Below, piece after piece: positions 36,501-49,266 of a stretch of DNA of 64,000 bases (the stretch's first letter is position 1; every line of letters begins with the position of its first letter). The notes under the pieces are model-generated. The model searched no databases. It was not told the DNA's origin and saw only the letters and a list, made by a program, of their open reading frames with translations. The DNA lies in contig NZ_CP108458.1 in assembly GCF_036242395.1 (NCBI RefSeq), positions 1,674,001 to 1,738,000 of the forward strand, read 5' to 3'. Source of the stretch: Kitasatospora sp. NBC_01266. GTDB lineage: Bacteria; Actinomycetota; Actinomycetes; Streptomycetales; Streptomycetaceae. Both the position numbers and the translations under genes were made by a program.

Positions 36501-39500
36501 ATGTGCGGCGGCGAGTTCGCCGATCGAGTGGCCGGCCAGGTAGTCGGGCCGGACACCCCAGGACTCCAGCAGGCGGAACAGCGCCACCTCGATGGCGAAC
36601 AACCCGGCCTGGGTGTAGGCAGTCTGGTCGAGCAGCGCGGAGTCCTGGTCGAACAGCACCTCGCGCAGCGGGCGTTCCAGCTCGGCGTCGAACCGCGCGC
36701 AGACCGCGTCCAGCGCGTCCGCGAACACCGGGAAAGCGGCGTGCAGTTCACGCCCCATCCCGGCCCGCTGACTGCCCTGCCCGGAGAAGAGCAGCGCCAC
36801 CTTCGGGTCATCCGCAGCAGCACCACTGACCACACCCGGCACCTCGCGACCCTCGGCGAGAGCGGCCAGCCCGGCCAGCAGCGCCTCACGACCCCGACCG
36901 ACCACCACCGCCCGACGCTCCAGCGCAGCCCGCTGCGTCGCCAACGAGAAGGCGACGTCGACGGGTTCGAGCGTGGGCGCCGCCGTCACCGTGGCCAGCA
37001 GGCGCGCCGCCTGCTGGCGCAGCGCGGCCTCACTCCTGGCCGAGAGCGGCCAGCCGACCACCTGGTCCGGCTGAGCCGTCGGCTCGCCCTCGGTCAACTC
37101 GGCCACTGCCTGGGTGACTTCGAGGATCGCGTGCGCGTTGGTGCCGCTCACGCCGAACGAGGAGACACCCGCACGACGCGGACCCTCACCCTCCGGCCAC
37201 ACCCGCTTCTCGGTGACCAGCTCCACCGCACCCGCCGACCAGTCGATCTGCGGCGACGGCTCATCCACGTGCAGCGTCTGCGGCACGACCCCGTGCCGCA
37301 TCGCCAGCACCATCTTGATCACACCCGCCACACCCGCAGCCGCCTGAGTGTGCCCGATGTTCGACTTCACCGACCCCAGCAGCAGCGGCTTCTCGGCCGG
37401 ACGACCCTGGCCGTAGGTCGCCAGCAGCGCCTCCGCCTCGATCGGATCACCCAACGCCGTACCCGTCCCATGCGCCTCCACGACGTCAACCTGACCAGCC
37501 GACAGACCGGCGCTTGCCAAAGCCTGCCGGATCACCCGCTGCTGCGACGGACCGTTCGGCGCCGTCAAGCCGTTCGACGCACCGTCCTGGTTCACCGCCG
37601 TACCACGCACCGTCGCCAGCACCCGGTGCCCCAACCGCTCGGCATCGGACAGCCGCTCCACCAGCAGCAGGCCCACGCCCTCACCCCAGCCGGTGCCGTC
37701 GGCCGCCGCAGCGAAGGCCTTGCAGCGACCGTCCGCCGCCAGGCCGCCCTGACGCCCGAACTCGGCGAACAGGCCCGGCGTGGACATCACGGTGACACCG
37801 CCGGCCACGGCCATCGCGCACTCGCCGTTGCGCAGCGCCTGGACGGCCAGGTGAAGAGCAACCAGGGAGGAGGAGCAGGCCGTGTCCACGGTGACCGCGG
37901 GGCCCTCGAAGCCGAAGGTGTAGGAGAGGCGGCCCGAGACCACGCTCGCCGCGTTGCCCGTCAACAGGTGGCCTTCGAGCCCCTCGGCCGCCGCCGTCGC
38001 GCTCAGCAGCGCCGGGTAGTCCTGGCCGTTGCTGCCGACGAAGACGCCGGTCGAACTCCCGCGCAGCGCCGAGAGATCGATCCCGGCCTGCTCGAACAGC
38101 TCCCAGGAGGTCTCCAGCAGCAGCCGCTGCTGCGGGTCCATCGCCAGCGCCTCGCGCGGCGAGATCCCGAAGAAGTCCGCGTCGAACTCGCCCGCCTCAT
38201 AGAGGAAGGCACCGCGAGGCGTGAAGGAAGTGGTCGAACCGAGCTGCCAGCCACGGTCATTGGGGAACTCCGCGATGGTGTCGGTACCCGACTCCAGCAA
38301 CTTCCAGAGCGCCTCGGGCGAAGCCGCGCCGCCCGGGAAGCGGCAGGCCATCCCGACGATCACCACCGGGTCGTCCTCGACCACCGACCGCACCGGCGTC
38401 ACCATGTCGACGACCGCCGCCTCCGAGCCCGAGAGCTTGCCCAGCAGGAACTCGCCCAGCACCCTCGGTGTCGGGTAGTCGAAGACCAACCCGGCCGGCA
38501 GCCGCTGACCCGACAACTTCGCCAGCCGGTTCCGCAGTTCCACCGCCGTCAGCGAATCGAACCCCAGATCCCGGAAGGCCCGCCCCGCCGCCACCGCGTC
38601 CACCGAGCCATAGCCCAGCACCGACGCCGCCTCGGCACAGACCCAGCCCACCACCGCCGACAACCGCTCCCCCGCCACCAGACCCGCCAACCGACCAGCC
38701 CAACCGGCCGCCTGCGGCGCCGCTTCGGCCGGCGCACTCGGAGCACCGGAGGCCAGTCCTGCCAGCACATCGGCCAGCAGCGCGGACGGCCGCACCGAGA
38801 CGAAGGAGGGCGCGAACCGCTCCCAGGCCACGTCGGCCACCGCGAGCGTGGTGTCACCCGAGGCCAACACCCGGCCCAGCGCGGTGAGTCCGGCCTGCGG
38901 CGCCATGCCCGGCAGGCCGCTGCGCCGCATCCGGGCACCGACCACCGCGCTCTCGGCCGCCAGGCCGTCCTCCGCCCACGGACCCCAGCCGATCGAGCTG
39001 GCCGCCAGGCCCTGCGAACGGCGGTACTCCGCCAGCGCGTCCAGATAGGCGTTGGCGGCGGCGTAGTTGCCCTGACCGGCCGCACCCAGGGTGCCCGCCA
39101 GCGAGGAGAAGAGCACGAACGCGGCCAGATCCTGACCCTTCGTCAGCTCGTGCAGATGCCAGGCCGACTCCGCCTTCGCCGCCAGCACCGCGTGCAGCCG
39201 CTCGGCCGTCAGCCCCTCCAGCACACCGTCATCCAGGACGGCGGCCGTGTGCACCACGGCCGTGAGCGAGAGACCGTCGACCAGCCGGGCAAGTGCGTCC
39301 CGGTCGGTCACGTCGCAGGCCACGATGTCCACCGCCGCACCCAGGCCGCGCAGTTCCTCGGCCAGTTCGCCGGCTCCCGGTGCCTGCGGGCCACGACGGC
39401 TCACCAGCACCAGGTGCTCGGCACCCTGCCCGACCAGCCAGCGCGCCACCTGCGCACCCAGACCGCCCGTCCCACCGGTCACCAGCACCGAACCCGAGAC

Positions 39501-42500
39501 CGACCAACCGGCCTCCACCGCGATCCCCGGCAACGCCCGCTCCAACCGGGCCCCGAAGACCCCGGACGCCCGAACCGCCACCTGGTCCTCAACCGACTGC
39601 GCCAGCACCGCGCAGAGCCGCGCACCAGCCCGCGCGTCCAACTCCTCGGGAACGTCGACCAGACCACCCCAGCGCTCCGGGAACTCCAGCGCCGCCACCC
39701 GACCCAAACCCCACACCGGCGCGGCGCCCGGCGCCGTCAGCGCATCCGAGCGACCCACCGACACCGCACCCGACGTCACCCACCACAGCCGCGCCTCGAT
39801 GCCGAGTTCACCCAGCGTCTGGAGCAGCCGCAGCTGCTCCGCCGGAGCGACCGGGGCCAGCGCGTCGCTGCCCGCCAGCGAGAGCACCCCGGCGAACTCC
39901 CGCCCGGCAACCGCCTCCGCCAGCCCCGAAGCGTCATCGATGACCTCGACCGCCTCGGCGCCACCGGCCCGCAGCGCCGCCAGCACACCAGCCGCGTCCC
40001 GGCCATGCGTCACCACCAACCAGGCGCCGGCCAGCGCGACACCGACCTCCACCGACACCGGCCGCCAGACCACCCGGTAGCGCCACTCGTCCACCACCGA
40101 GGCCTCACGCCGCCCACGACGCCACGCCGCGATCGCCGGCAGCACCTCACCGAACGGCTGCGCCCCATCGACACCCAGCGCATCCGAGAGCCCCGCCAGG
40201 TCACCACCGTCAACCGCCGCCCAGAAACCCGCCTCCGCCGGATCGACGGCCGCCGCAGCCAGCGCGGCCGCCGCGATCCCGGAGTCCAACCAGAGGCGCT
40301 CGCGCTGGAACGCGTAGGTCGGCAGCTCCACGCGCTCGACCTCGCCGCCGAACAGGCAGGACCAGTCGACGGTGGCGCCGTTGACGAAGGCCTCGGCCAC
40401 GGAGGTCAGGAAGCGGGTGGCATCGCCCTGTTCGCGGCGCAGGGTCCCCAGCGCAATGCCGCCGCCGTTGGCGTCCAGGGTGTCCTGCACGCCCACGGTG
40501 AGCACCGGGTGCGGGCTGGACTCCACGAAGACCCGGTGCCCGGCCTTGGCCAGCTCCTCCACCGCGAACTGCAGCCGGACCGGGTGCCGCAGATTCTCGT
40601 ACCAGTAACGCCCGCCCAGCTCACCGGCCTTGACCCAGTCACCGGTATACGTCGAGAACATCGGGATACTCGGCGCCAGACCCGTCACCGGCGCCAGCGC
40701 CTCGACAATCTCCGCCTCCAGCACCTCCATCTGCGCGGAGTGCGACGCGTAGTCCACCTTCACCCGACGGGCATCCACACCCACCGCAGCACACCGAGCC
40801 AGGAACTCGTCCAGACCAGCGGCCTCACCCGAAACCACCACCGAACCCGGCCCGTTCACCGCCGCGATGCCGACCCGGCCCTCAAACCCCGCCAGCAACT
40901 CACCCGCCGTCGACGCCGAAGCGAAGAGCGACACCATGCCACCCGAACCCGCCACCCGCGCCAGCGCCTTCGCCCGCAGCGCCACCACCCGCGCAGCATC
41001 CTCCAACGACAACGCACCCGCCACACAAGCCGCCGCGATCTCACCCTGCGAGTGACCCACCACAGCCGACGGCGTGACGCCCATCGAACGCCACAGCGCC
41101 GCCAACGACACCATCACCGCGAAGAGCACCGGCTGCACCACGTCAACCCGCTCCAGCAACGCGACATCCGTCAGCGCATCCTCCAACGACCAGTCCACAA
41201 AAGGCTTCAGCGCCTCAGCACAGGCCGCGATCGACTCCGCGAACACTGGCGAAGCCGCCAGCAACCCCGACGCCATCCCCACCCACTGCGAACCCTGACC
41301 CGGGAAGACCAGCACCACCCCACCGTCACCGACCGCCCGACCGGTCACCTGCTCGCCACCGAGCAGCACCGCCCGGTCCTCGAACACCGAGCGCCCGCGC
41401 ACCAGCGCGGCAGCCAGCGCCGCCGGGTCAGCCTCGACCGCCGACAGCCGCTCGAGCTGCGCCCGCAGCGCCGCCTCGCCGCGCCCGGACACCACCAGCG
41501 GCAGCACCGAAGCGTCAACCAGCGGCGCCACAGCGGCAGTCGAGCGGGACTCCAGCTGCTCCTCGGTAACCTGCTCAAGAATCACATGCGCGTTGGTCCC
41601 GCTGATCCCGAAGGAGGAGACCCCCGCCCGGCGCGGCTCGCCCGTCTCCGGCCAGGCCAGCGCCTCGGTCAGCAGCTCGACGGCGCCCACCGTCCAGTCC
41701 ACGTGCGGGGTGGGCTCGTCCACGTGCAGGGTCTGCGGCAGCAGTCCGTTGCGCATCGCCAGCACCATCTTGATCACACCCGCGACACCGGCAGCCGCCT
41801 GGGTGTGGCCGATGTTGGACTTGATCGAGCCAAGCCGCAGCGGTTCCCCCGCACCCCGATCACGCCCGTACGTCGCCAGCAGCGCCTGCGCCTCGATCGG
41901 GTCGCCCAGCGCCGTACCCGTGCCGTGCGCCTCCACCGCGTCGATCTGATCGGCCGTCAGCTTGGCGTTGGCCAGCGCCTGGCGGATCACCCGCTGCTGC
42001 GACGGACCGTTGGGCGCCGTCAGGCCGTTCGACGCGCCATCCTGGTTCACGGCCGTACCGCGCACCACCGCCAGCACCGGGTGGCCCTGGCGGCGCGCCT
42101 CGGAGAGCGGCTCGACCAGCAGCATGCCCGCGCCCTCGGACCAGCCGGTGCCGTCCGCGCCGGCCGCGAAGGCCCGGCAGCGGCCGTCGGCCGACAGGCC
42201 GCCCTGCTTGGAGAACTCGGTGAAGATCCCCGGCGTCGCCATCACGGTCACGCCACCCACCAGCGCCATCGAGCACTCACCACTGCGCAGCGCCTGGCCC
42301 GCCAGGTGCAGAGCGACCAGCGAGGAGGAGCACGCGGTGTCGACGGTGACCGCCGGGCCCTCCAGGCCGAAGGTGTAGGAGAGGCGGCCGGAGATCACGC
42401 TCGGGGTGTTGCCGGTGAGCAGGTGGCCCTCGACGCCCTCGGGGACGCTGACCAGGCCGGTGCCGTAGCCGGAGGCCGCGGCGCCGACGAAGACGCCGGT

Positions 42501-45500
42501 CCGGCTGCCGCGCAGCGAGCGCGGGTCGATCGCAGCCCGTTCGAAGGTCTCCCAGGCGGTCTCCAGCAGCAGGCGCTGCTGCGGGTCCATGGCCAGCGCC
42601 TCGCGCGGCGAGATCCCGAAGAACCCGGGGTCGAACTCGCTGGCGCCGTAGAGGAATCCACCGGACTGCACATAACTCGTGCCGGGCGTCTCGCCGTCGG
42701 GGTCGTAGAGGCCGTCCAGGTCCCAGCCACGGTCGGCCGGGAAGCCGCCGATCGCGTCGCCGCCGGTGCTGACCAGCTGCCAGAGCGCCTCGGGCGAGTC
42801 CACCCCGCCCGGGAAGCGGCAGGCCATCCCGACGATCGCCAGCGGCTCTTCCGCCATCGCCGCCGTCGCCACGGCGACACCGGCAGCCGAGGCGGCGACC
42901 CCACCCAGTTCGCCGGCCAGTTCGCCCAGCACGTACTCGGCGAGCAGCTGCGGGGTCGGGTAGTCGAAGACCAGGGTGGCCGGCAGCCGCAGACCGGTGG
43001 CTCCGCCCAGGCGGTTGCGCAGCTCGACGGCGGTCAGCGAGTCGAACCCCAGCTCCTTGAACGCCCGCCCCGGCTCCACCGCGTCCGCCGAACCATGGCC
43101 CAGCACGGCAGCCGCCGCACCACGCACCAGCTCCAGCACCGCGCGCCCGCGCTCGGCCTCGGCCAGCGGCGCGAGCCGCTCCACCAGCGCCGAACGCCCG
43201 CCGCCGGCGGCGGCACCGCCGACCACCCGGCGGCCGGTGCCGCGCACCAGGCCACGGAAGACCGGTGCCAGCGCCCCGGCAGCCGCCTGTCCACGCAGCA
43301 CGGCGAGGTCGATCCGAAGCGGGACCAGCGCGGCGCTCGCCGAGCCGATGCCCGCGTCGAGGAGCGCCAGCCCCTCGGGGCGGGAGAGCGGCAGCAGACC
43401 GCCGCGCGCCATCCGCGAGACGTCCGCGCCGGCCAGCCCGGCCGTCATGCCGCCGCCCGCCTGGTCCCACGGTCCCCAGGCGAAGGAGGTGCCGGGCAGG
43501 CCCAGCGCGTGGCGGTGCTCCGCCAGACCGTCCAGGAAGGCGTTGGCCGCCGCGTAGTTGCCCTGGGCCGTGCCACCGAGGGTGGCGGCGGCCGAGGAGA
43601 AGAGCGCGAAGGCGGCCAGGTCCTGATCTATCGTCAGTTCGTGCAGCGCCCAGGCCGCACCGGCCTTCGGCGCCCAGACACCGGCGATCCGCGCGGCGTC
43701 CAGCGAGCCGATGACCCCGTCGTCCAGCACACCGGCGGTGTGCACCACGGCGGTCAGCGACCGGCCCGCCAACACGGCCGCCAGCGCGTCGCGGTCGGCC
43801 ACATCGCACGCGACCAGCTCAGCGGTGGCACCCAACTCGGCCAGCTCGGCGACCAGTTCCACCGCACCGGCGGCCTTGGTGCCGCTGCGGCTGAGCAGCA
43901 GGAGCTTGCGGGCGCCGTGCTCACGCACCAGGTGGCGGGCGACCAGCGCGCCGAGCGAGCCGGTGCCGCCGGTGATCAGCACCGTGCGCTCGGGGTCCAG
44001 CGACTGTGGCACGGTCAGCACGACCTTGCCGATGTGCTTGGCCTGGCTGACGAACCGGAACGCCTCCGGGGCCCGGCGGACGTCCCACACCTTCACCGGC
44101 GACAGCTCGATGGCCCCCGCCGCGAACAGGTCCAGCAGCTCGGCGAGCAGTTCACCGATCCGCGCCGGGCCGGCCTCCACCAGGTCGAACGCCCGATAGG
44201 CGACGCCCTCGGGAGCCTCCGTGCGGATGTCGGTCTTGCCCATCTCCAGGAACCGCCCGCCGCGCGGCAGCAGTTCCAGCGAGGCGTCCACGAACTCGCC
44301 CGCCAGGGCGTTCAGCACCACGTCCACGCCGTCCCCGCCGGTGACGGCGAGGAACTTGTCACGGAAGCCGAGGTCACGCGAGGAGGCGATGTGGTCCTCG
44401 TCCAGACCCAGCGAGCGCAGCGTGTCCCACTTGCCGGGACTGGCGGTCGCGAAGACCTCCGCGCCCAGGTGGCGGGCCAGCTGGATCGCCGCCATGCCCA
44501 CACCACCGGCGCCCGCGTGCACCAGCACCCGCTCACCGGCCTTGACCGCACCCAGATCGGTCCAGGCGTAGAGCGCGGTCAGGAAGACCGTCGGCACGGA
44601 CGCGGCCTCGGCGAAGGACCAGCCGGCCGGGATCCGGGCCAGCAGCCGGTGGTCGGTGACCACCTGCGGACCGAAGCCGCCGACGAACATGCCGAGCACC
44701 CGGTCACCGACGGCAAGGCCCGTGACCCCCGGACCCACCTCGGCGACCACACCCGCGCCCTCGCCGCCCAACAGCCCGGCCGGGCCGGGGTACATGCCGA
44801 GCGCGTTGAGCACATCACGGAAGTTGACTCCGGCCGCCCGCACCGAGATCCGGACCTGACCCTGCGTCAACTCCTCGACCGGGGTCTCGAACAGCGCCAG
44901 CGCGTCCAGCGTGCCGCGCTCGGCGCTGTCCAGCCGCCAGGCCACCGCGCCGGCGGGCACGGCGAGTTCGGCGTCGACCGCGCCCCGGGCCAGCCGCGGC
45001 AGCAGGGCCGCACCGGCGCGCAGCGCCAGCTGCGACTCGCCGGAGGCCAGCGCACCGGGCAGCGCGGCCCAGGACTCCGGGGAGCCGTCCACGTCGACCA
45101 GCACCACCCGGCCGGGGTTCTCCGACTGCGCGGAGCGGACCAGGCCCCAGACGGCCGCGGCGGGCACGTCGCGCACCTCGTCGCCCGGGACGGCGACGAC
45201 GGCGCCGCAGGTCACCACGGCCAGGCCGGCCTCGCTCAGCCGGTCCTCGGCCAGCCACCGCTGGAGCAGCAGCAGGGTCCGCTCGACGGCCACCGGACCG
45301 GTCAGGCCGGCCAGCGTGACCAGCGGCGCCCCGTCCGGCTCGGGGACCTCGGTCAGCGTGGCGATCGCCTGGACCGTCAGGCCCAGTCCGCGCAGCGGCT
45401 GCTCGGCCGCCTCGACGCCCTCGCCGAGCAGCAGCCAGCGGGCCTCGGCCAGCTCGGTCGGCCCGTTCGGCGCAGCAGTCGGCGCAGTGGTCGGCGCAGC

Positions 45501-48500
45501 GGGCGCAGCGGCGGGCGTCCAGTCCAGCCGCAGCAGCGCGTCGTCGGGCTCGTCCTGCGGCTGCTCCAGCTGCTGGGCGGTGACCCGGCGGACCGCAAGC
45601 GAGTCGACGGTGGCGACGACCTCGCCGGCCTGGTCGGTCACCAGCACGCTGACGGCGTCCGTCCCGGCCGGGGCCAGGCGCACCCGCAGCGCGGCGGCGC
45701 CGGTGGCGTGCAGCGACACGCCGCTCCAGGAGAACGGCAGCCGGCCCTCGCCGGCGGCCGGCGCCTCGCCGCCGACGAAGCGGCCCAGGCCGATCGCGTG
45801 CAGGCCGGCGTCCAGCAGGGCGGGGTGGATGCCGTAGTCGGCGGCGTCGGCCTCCTCCGGCAGCACCACCTCGGCGAAGACCTCGGTGCCGCGCCGCCAG
45901 GCGGCCCGCAGGCCGCGGAAGGTCGGGCCGTACCGGAAGCCGGTCTCGGCCCAGCCGGCGTAGAAGTCGCTGACGTCGATCGGGGTGGCCTCGGCGGGCG
46001 GCCACTCGGCCAGCGAGCCGACCGGCGCGGCCGCCGTCGCCAGCAGCTGGCCCTGGGCGTGCCGGGTCCAGGACTGCTCACCGGCCAGGTCGAGTTCGCC
46101 CGTGCCCTGGCGGCGCGAGTGGATGCTGATCGGGCGGCGCTCGGCCTCGTCCGGCGCGCCGACCCAGACCTGGAGCTGGACGGCGCCCTCGGCGGGCAGC
46201 ACCAGCGGGGTCTCCAGGGTCAGTTCGTCGACCTGGCCGCAGCCGACCAGGTCGCCGGCCCGGATGGCCAGTTCGAGGAAGGCGGTGCCGGGCAGCAGCA
46301 CGGTGCCGAGGATGCCGTGGTCGGCGATCCAGGGGTGGCTGCGCAGCGAGAGGCTGCCGGTCAGCAAGGTGCCCTCGGTGTCGGCGAGTTGGATCGCGGC
46401 GCCGAGCAGCGGGTGGCCGACGCCCGCCAGGCCGATCGCCGCCGCGTCGCCGAAGAGCGCGCCGCCGGGCTCCAGCCAGTAGCGGGTGCCCTGGAAGGCG
46501 TAGGTCGGCAGGTCGATCCGGCGGGCGCCGGTGCCGGCGTAGTAGGCGGACCAGTCGGGGGCCGTGCCGTGCACGGCCAGGCGGGCGATCGCGGTGGTCA
46601 GCGCGGCCGTCTCGGCCCGCCCGGCGCGGGCCAGCGGGACGGTGACCGTCGCGCCGTCGACGGTGTCGAGGGCGTCCAGGACGTGCTGGGCCAGCGCGGT
46701 CAGCACGCCGTCGGGGCCCAGCTCCACGAAGGTCCGCGCGCCGTGCTCGAGCAGGGTGGCGATGCCGTCGGCGAACCGGACCGCCTCGCGCACGTGGCGC
46801 ACCCAGTAGCCCGGGTCGGTCAGGTCCGCGGCGAGCGTGCCGGTGAGGTTGGAGACCACCGGGACGGACGGCGCGTGGTAGGTCAGCGACTCGGCGACGG
46901 CTCGGAACTCGGCCAGCATCGGGTCCATCAGCGGCGAGTGGAAGGCGTGGCTGACCGGCAGCCGCTTGACCTTGCGGCCCTGGGACCACCAGGTCTCGGC
47001 CAGCTCGTCGACGATCGCCGCCACGCCCGAGACGACGACGGACTCGGGGCCGTTGACCGCCGCGATCGCCACGTCGTCCGCGCGCCCGGCCAGTTCGGCC
47101 CGGACCTCCTCCTCGGTGGCCCGCACCGAGAGCATCGCGCCACCGGACGGCAGCGCCTGCATCAGGCGGCCGCGCGCGGCCACCAGCTTGCAGGCGTCCG
47201 CCAGCGACCAGACGCCCGCGACGTGCGCGGCCACCAACTCGCCGATCGAGTGGCCGGCCAGCTGGTCGGGGCGCAGGCCCCAGGACTCCAGCAGGCGGAA
47301 CAGCGCGACCTCGATGGCGAACAGGGCGGCCTGGGTGTAGACGGTCTGGTCGAGCAGCTCGGAGTCCTGATCGAACATCACCTCGCGCAGCGGGCGCGGG
47401 AGTCCGGCGTCGAACTGCTCGCAAATCTGGTCCAGGGCGGCGGCGAACTCCGGGTAGGCGGCGTACAGTTCACGGCCCATACCGGCCCGCTGGCTACCCT
47501 GGCCGGAGAACAGGAAGGCGGTCCGGCCGGTGACCACCGACCCGCGCACGGCGCTCGCGGCCTCGCCGTCGGTGGCCAGCGCGGCCAGGGCGGCGGTCAG
47601 TTCCGCGCGGGTGGCGCCGACCACGGCGGCGCGGTGCTCCAGCGCGGAGCGGGTGGTGGCCAGCGAGTGGCCGAGGTCGAGCAGGTCCAGCTCGGGCTGC
47701 TCGGCCAGCAGCACGGCCAGCCGGGCCGCCTGCTCGCGCAGCGCCTCGTCGGTGCGCCCGGAGAGCGGCCACAGGCCCAGCGGCAGCTCGCGGGTGGGCT
47801 CGGCGGCCGGGGCGGCCACCGGAGCCGGGGCCTGCTCGATGATGGTGTGCGCGTTGGTGCCGCTGACGCCGAAGGAGGAGATGCCGGCCCGCCGGGGGCG
47901 CCCGGTCTCGGGCCAGGCCACCGCCTCGGTGAGCAGCTCGACGGCGCCCGCCGACCAGTCCACGTGCGGCGACGGCGCGTCCACGTGCAGGGTCTGCGGG
48001 ATGGTGCCGTGCCGCATCGCCAGCACCATCTTGATCACACCCGCCACACCGGCCGCCGCCTGGGTGTGGCCGATGTTGGACTTGATCGAACCGAGCAGCA
48101 GCGGTGCCGCCTCACCCCGGTCCTTGCCGTAGGTGGCGAGCAGCGCCTGCGCCTCGATCGGGTCGCCGAGCGCGGTGCCGGTGCCGTGCGCCTCGACCGC
48201 GTCCACCTGGTCCGGGGAGAGGCCGGCGCCGGCCAGCGCCTGGAGGATCACCCGCTGCTGGGACGGGCCGTTGGGCGCGGTGAGCCCGTTGCTGGCACCG
48301 TCCTGGTTGACGGCGCTGCCGCGCACCACGGCGAGGACGGGGTGGCCCAGGCGCTGGGCGTCACTCAGCCGCTCGAGCAGCAGCATGCCGACGCCCTCGC
48401 CCCAGCCGGTGCCGTCCGCACCGGCCGCGAAGGCCTTGCAGCGGCCGTCGCCGGCCAGGCCGCGCTGCTTGCTGAACTCGATGAACGGGCTCGGGGTGGA

Positions 48501-49208
48501 CATGATCGTCACGCCGCCGGCCAGCGCCAGCGAGCACTCGCCCTGCCGCAGCGCCTGGGCGGCCAGGTGAAGGGCGACCAGCGAGGAGGAGCACGCGGTG
48601 TCGACGGTGACGGCCGGGCCCTCCAGGCCGAGCGCGTAGGAGAGGCGGCCGGACATCACGCTGGCGGCGTTCCCGGTGCCGCCGTAGCCCTCGACGTCCT
48701 GCGCGGCGCCCATCAGCAGCGCGGCGTAGTCCTGCCCGTTGGAGCCGACGAAGACGCCTGTCCGGGTGCCGCGCAGCGCCTGCGGGTCGACGCCCGCCCG
48801 CTCGATCGCCTCCCAGGAGGTCTCCAGCAGCACCCGCTGCTGCGGGTCCATCGCCAGCGCCTCGCGCGGCGAGATGCCGAAGAAGGCCGCGTCGAACTCG
48901 GTGGCACCGGAGACGAATCCGCCCTGGCGGGCGTAGGAGGTGCCGGGCCGGTCGGGGTCCTCGTCGAAGAGGCGGTCCAGGTCCCAGCCACGGTCGGTCG
49001 GGAAGTCGGTGAGCGCGTCCCGCCCTTCGGCGAGCACCTCCCAGAGCTGCTCGGGCGAGCGCACCCCGCCGGGGAAGCGGCAGGCCATCGCCACGATGGC
49101 GATCGGCTCCTGGTCGCCCTCCTCCAGCTCCCGCAACCGGCGGCGGGTCTGGTGGAGGTCGGCGGTGACGCGCTTCAGGTAATCGAGCAGCTTCTGTTCG
49201 TCGCTCAT
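33567..49208 (-). CDS. Modular type I PKS (B): KS-AT(mal)-DH-ER-KR-ACP / KS-AT(mm)-KR-ACP / KS-AT(mal)-KR-ACP
   Basis: A 5213-residue trimodular PKS. The N-terminal docking helix ([15 protein letters not shown]) and the C-terminal docking region after residue about 5120 match the neighbours in style. Module 1: KS near 204, malonyl AT (GHSIG near 653, HAFH), DH with intact [11 protein letters not shown] near 963, ER ([11 protein letters not shown] near 1569), KR near 1748, ACP near 2055: full reduction to methylene. Module 2: KS near 2293, methylmalonyl AT (GHSQG near 2718, YASH), KR near 3249, ACP near 3551. Module 3: KS near 3774, malonyl AT near 4226, KR near 4783, ACP near 5089. All three KRs carry LDD (B-type) and the catalytic Tyr/Asn, so modules 2 and 3 should leave hydroxyls. 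Modules 2-3 are almost duplicated in PKS C. Confidence 0.95.
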   Translation of the reverse strand: MSDEQKLLDYLKRVTADLHQTRRRLRELEEGDQEPIAIVAMACRFPGGVRSPEQLWEVLAEGRDALTDFPTDRGWDLDRLFDEDPDRPGTSYARQGGFVSGATEFDAAFFGISPREALAMDPQQRVLLETSWEAIERAGVDPQALRGTRTGVFVGSNGQDYAALLMGAAQDVEGYGGTGNAASVMSGRLSYALGLEGPAVTVDTACSSSLVALHLAAQALRQGECSLALAGGVTIMSTPSPFIEFSKQRGLAGDGRCKAFAAGADGTGWGEGVGMLLLERLSDAQRLGHPVLAVVRGSAVNQDGASNGLTAPNGPSQQRVILQALAGAGLSPDQVDAVEAHGTGTALGDPIEAQALLATYGKDRGEAAPLLLGSIKSNIGHTQAAAGVAGVIKMVLAMRHGTIPQTLHVDAPSPHVDWSAGAVELLTEAVAWPETGRPRRAGISSFGVSGTNAHTIIEQAPAPVAAPAAEPTRELPLGLWPLSGRTDEALREQAARLAVLLAEQPELDLLDLGHSLATTRSALEHRAAVVGATRAELTAALAALATDGEAASAVRGSVVTGRTAFLFSGQGSQRAGMGRELYAAYPEFAAALDQICEQFDAGLPRPLREVMFDQDSELLDQTVYTQAALFAIEVALFRLLESWGLRPDQLAGHSIGELVAAHVAGVWSLADACKLVAARGRLMQALPSGGAMLSVRATEEEVRAELAGRADDVAIAAVNGPESVVVSGVAAIVDELAETWWSQGRKVKRLPVSHAFHSPLMDPMLAEFRAVAESLTYHAPSVPVVSNLTGTLAADLTDPGYWVRHVREAVRFADGIATLLEHGARTFVELGPDGVLTALAQHVLDALDTVDGATVTVPLARAGRAETAALTTAIARLAVHGTAPDWSAYYAGTGARRIDLPTYAFQGTRYWLEPGGALFGDAAAIGLAGVGHPLLGAAIQLADTEGTLLTGSLSLRSHPWIADHGILGTVLLPGTAFLELAIRAGDLVGCGQVDELTLETPLVLPAEGAVQLQVWVGAPDEAERRPISIHSRRQGTGELDLAGEQSWTRHAQGQLLATAAAPVGSLAEWPPAEATPIDVSDFYAGWAETGFRYGPTFRGLRAAWRRGTEVFAEVVLPEEADAADYGIHPALLDAGLHAIGLGRFVGGEAPAAGEGRLPFSWSGVSLHATGAAALRVRLAPAGTDAVSVLVTDQAGEVVATVDSLAVRRVTAQQLEQPQDEPDDALLRLDWTPAAAPAAPTTAPTAAPNGPTELAEARWLLLGEGVEAAEQPLRGLGLTVQAIATLTEVPEPDGAPLVTLAGLTGPVAVERTLLLLQRWLAEDRLSEAGLAVVTCGAVVAVPGDEVRDVPAAAVWGLVRSAQSENPGRVVLVDVDGSPESWAALPGALASGESQLALRAGAALLPRLARGAVDAELAVPAGAVAWRLDSAERGTLDALALFETPVEELTQGQVRISVRAAGVNFRDVLNALGMYPGPAGLLGGEGAGVVAEVGPGVTGLAVGDRVLGMFVGGFGPQVVTDHRLLARIPAGWSFAEAASVPTVFLTALYAWTDLGAVKAGERVLVHAGAGGVGMAAIQLARHLGAEVFATASPGKWDTLRSLGLDEDHIASSRDLGFRDKFLAVTGGDGVDVVLNALAGEFVDASLELLPRGGRFLEMGKTDIRTEAPEGVAYRAFDLVEAGPARIGELLAELLDLFAAGAIELSPVKVWDVRRAPEAFRFVSQAKHIGKVVLTVPQSLDPERTVLITGGTGSLGALVARHLVREHGARKLLLLSRSGTKAAGAVELVAELAELGATAELVACDVADRDALAAVLAGRSLTAVVHTAGVLDDGVIGSLDAARIAGVWAPKAGAAWALHELTIDQDLAAFALFSSAAATLGGTAQGNYAAANAFLDGLAEHRHALGLPGTSFAWGPWDQAGGGMTAGLAGADVSRMARGGLLPLSRPEGLALLDAGIGSASAALVPLRIDLAVLRGQAAAGALAPVFRGLVRGTGRRVVGGAAAGGGRSALVERLAPLAEAERGRAVLELVRGAAAAVLGHGSADAVEPGRAFKELGFDSLTAVELRNRLGGATGLRLPATLVFDYPTPQLLAEYVLGELAGELGGVAASAAGVAVATAAMAEEPLAIVGMACRFPGGVDSPEALWQLVSTGGDAIGGFPADRGWDLDGLYDPDGETPGTSYVQSGGFLYGASEFDPGFFGISPREALAMDPQQRLLLETAWETFERAAIDPRSLRGSRTGVFVGAAASGYGTGLVSVPEGVEGHLLTGNTPSVISGRLSYTFGLEGPAVTVDTACSSSLVALHLAGQALRSGECSMALVGGVTVMATPGIFTEFSKQGGLSADGRCRAFAAGADGTGWSEGAGMLLVEPLSEARRQGHPVLAVVRGTAVNQDGASNGLTAPNGPSQQRVIRQALANAKLTADQIDAVEAHGTGTALGDPIEAQALLATYGRDRGAGEPLRLGSIKSNIGHTQAAAGVAGVIKMVLAMRNGLLPQTLHVDEPTPHVDWTVGAVELLTEALAWPETGEPRRAGVSSFGISGTNAHVILEQVTEEQLESRSTAAVAPLVDASVLPLVVSGRGEAALRAQLERLSAVEADPAALAAALVRGRSVFEDRAVLLGGEQVTGRAVGDGGVVLVFPGQGSQWVGMASGLLAASPVFAESIAACAEALKPFVDWSLEDALTDVALLERVDVVQPVLFAVMVSLAALWRSMGVTPSAVVGHSQGEIAAACVAGALSLEDAARVVALRAKALARVAGSGGMVSLFASASTAGELLAGFEGRVGIAAVNGPGSVVVSGEAAGLDEFLARCAAVGVDARRVKVDYASHSAQMEVLEAEIVEALAPVTGLAPSIPMFSTYTGDWVKAGELGGRYWYENLRHPVRLQFAVEELAKAGHRVFVESSPHPVLTVGVQDTLDANGGGIALGTLRREQGDATRFLTSVAEAFVNGATVDWSCLFGGEVERVELPTYAFQRERLWLDSGIAAAALAAAAVDPAEAGFWAAVDGGDLAGLSDALGVDGAQPFGEVLPAIAAWRRGRREASVVDEWRYRVVWRPVSVEVGVALAGAWLVVTHGRDAAGVLAALRAGGAEAVEVIDDASGLAEAVAGREFAGVLSLAGSDALAPVAPAEQLRLLQTLGELGIEARLWWVTSGAVSVGRSDALTAPGAAPVWGLGRVAALEFPERWGGLVDVPEELDARAGARLCAVLAQSVEDQVAVRASGVFGARLERALPGIAVEAGWSVSGSVLVTGGTGGLGAQVARWLVGQGAEHLVLVSRRGPQAPGAGELAEELRGLGAAVDIVACDVTDRDALARLVDGLSLTAVVHTAAVLDDGVLEGLTAERLHAVLAAKAESAWHLHELTKGQDLAAFVLFSSLAGTLGAAGQGNYAAANAYLDALAEYRRSQGLAASSIGWGPWAEDGLAAESAVVGARMRRSGLPGMAPQAGLTALGRVLASGDTTLAVADVAWERFAPSFVSVRPSALLADVLAGLASGAPSAPAEAAPQAAGWAGRLAGLVAGERLSAVVGWVCAEAASVLGYGSVDAVAAGRAFRDLGFDSLTAVELRNRLAKLSGQRLPAGLVFDYPTPRVLGEFLLGKLSGSEAAVVDMVTPVRSVVEDDPVVIVGMACRFPGGAASPEALWKLLESGTDTIAEFPNDRGWQLGSTTSFTPRGAFLYEAGEFDADFFGISPREALAMDPQQRLLLETSWELFEQAGIDLSALRGSSTGVFVGSNGQDYPALLSATAAAEGLEGHLLTGNAASVVSGRLSYTFGFEGPAVTVDTACSSSLVALHLAVQALRNGECAMAVAGGVTVMSTPGLFAEFGRQGGLAADGRCKAFAAAADGTGWGEGVGLLLVERLSDAERLGHRVLATVRGTAVNQDGASNGLTAPNGPSQQRVIRQALASAGLSAGQVDVVEAHGTGTALGDPIEAEALLATYGQGRPAEKPLLLGSVKSNIGHTQAAAGVAGVIKMVLAMRHGVVPQTLHVDEPSPQIDWSAGAVELVTEKRVWPEGEGPRRAGVSSFGVSGTNAHAILEVTQAVAELTEGEPTAQPDQVVGWPLSARSEAALRQQAARLLATVTAAPTLEPVDVAFSLATQRAALERRAVVVGRGREALLAGLAALAEGREVPGVVSGAAADDPKVALLFSGQGSQRAGMGRELHAAFPVFADALDAVCARFDAELERPLREVLFDQDSALLDQTAYTQAGLFAIEVALFRLLESWGVRPDYLAGHSIGELAAAHVAGVWSLADACKLVAARGRLMQALPAGGAMLAVQATEDEVRAALTGMVDIAAVNGPDSIVVSGAEADITALESAFRAEGRKVKRLTVSHAFHSALMDPMLAEFRAVAESLTYAQPRIPLVTALAEDLTTPGYWVRHVREAVRFADALATLQGHGVRTFLEIGPDTVLSAMAAETGCIPTQRAGRPEAETLLTALASAYTRGTAVDWATTLPADAHGVDLPTYAFQRTRFWPTAATTPAPTTAATDLDARFWAAVEQQDLATLTTTLDLPDPAALGQLLPALSTYHRRRSAQSVLDAWRYRVDWVPAVPESAATLHGSWLLVSATGVAEQPTEELAQALEAGGATVVRARLNAAKPDRAAYAEQLRDALAETALSDIDALDALFQVSGVLSLLGFDAQPLPGSSATPAGLPATAALIQALGELDLDAPLWCATRGAVSVGGQDAVQRPEQAMVWGLGRVAAQERPESWGGLIDLPPASGWGDPHPLLDSRIAGRLRSVLAQREEDQLALRASGTFAARLAHAPVAASAVADPGTPWRPEGTVLITGGTGALGAQVARSLAGNGAEHLLLLSRRGAQAPGAAELVEELTALGARVTVAACDAADRDALARVLAGIPADHPLTSVVHTAGVLDDGVLDGLAPDRFDTVLAAKAAAARHLHELTQHQNLSAFVLFSSIAGTLAGPGQGNYAAANAYLDAFAQWRRAQGLVATSIAWGPWAEGGMVADSALVEGRTSRGGLPVMAADRAVTALEQAVRVDDTLLAVVDVDWQRFAPGYTAVRRSPLLAGIPAAREAVTAAAVQSASAAPALLGRLAAASAAERRRLLQELVCTEVALVLGHASAGAIDPQRAFREMGFDSLTAVELRNRLSLATGSRLTSTLVFDYPTPLALTDHLYLELSPEADAEADHGLRELDALESALATLGSADQERREAIGARLRTLLSTLETARTGADAEAVPDVLEGASDDEVFDFIGKEFGIS
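35632..41326 (-). repeat. Long direct repeat, copy 1 (PKS B modules 2-3)
   Basis: From the AT of module B2 to the AT-KR linker of module B3 the DNA is largely identical to 51288-56964. Runs of hundreds of bases match by eye, interrupted near 36960-37090, 37960-38230, 38720-38840 and 39790-39850. Modular similarity alone does not give this level of silent-site identity, so recent duplication or gene conversion is likely. Confidence 0.8.
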
Positions 49209-49266
49209 GTCTACTGGCCCCTCGGGAAGTTGTTCGGAAGAAGGTGCTCTGGCTGGAGCCAGCGAC

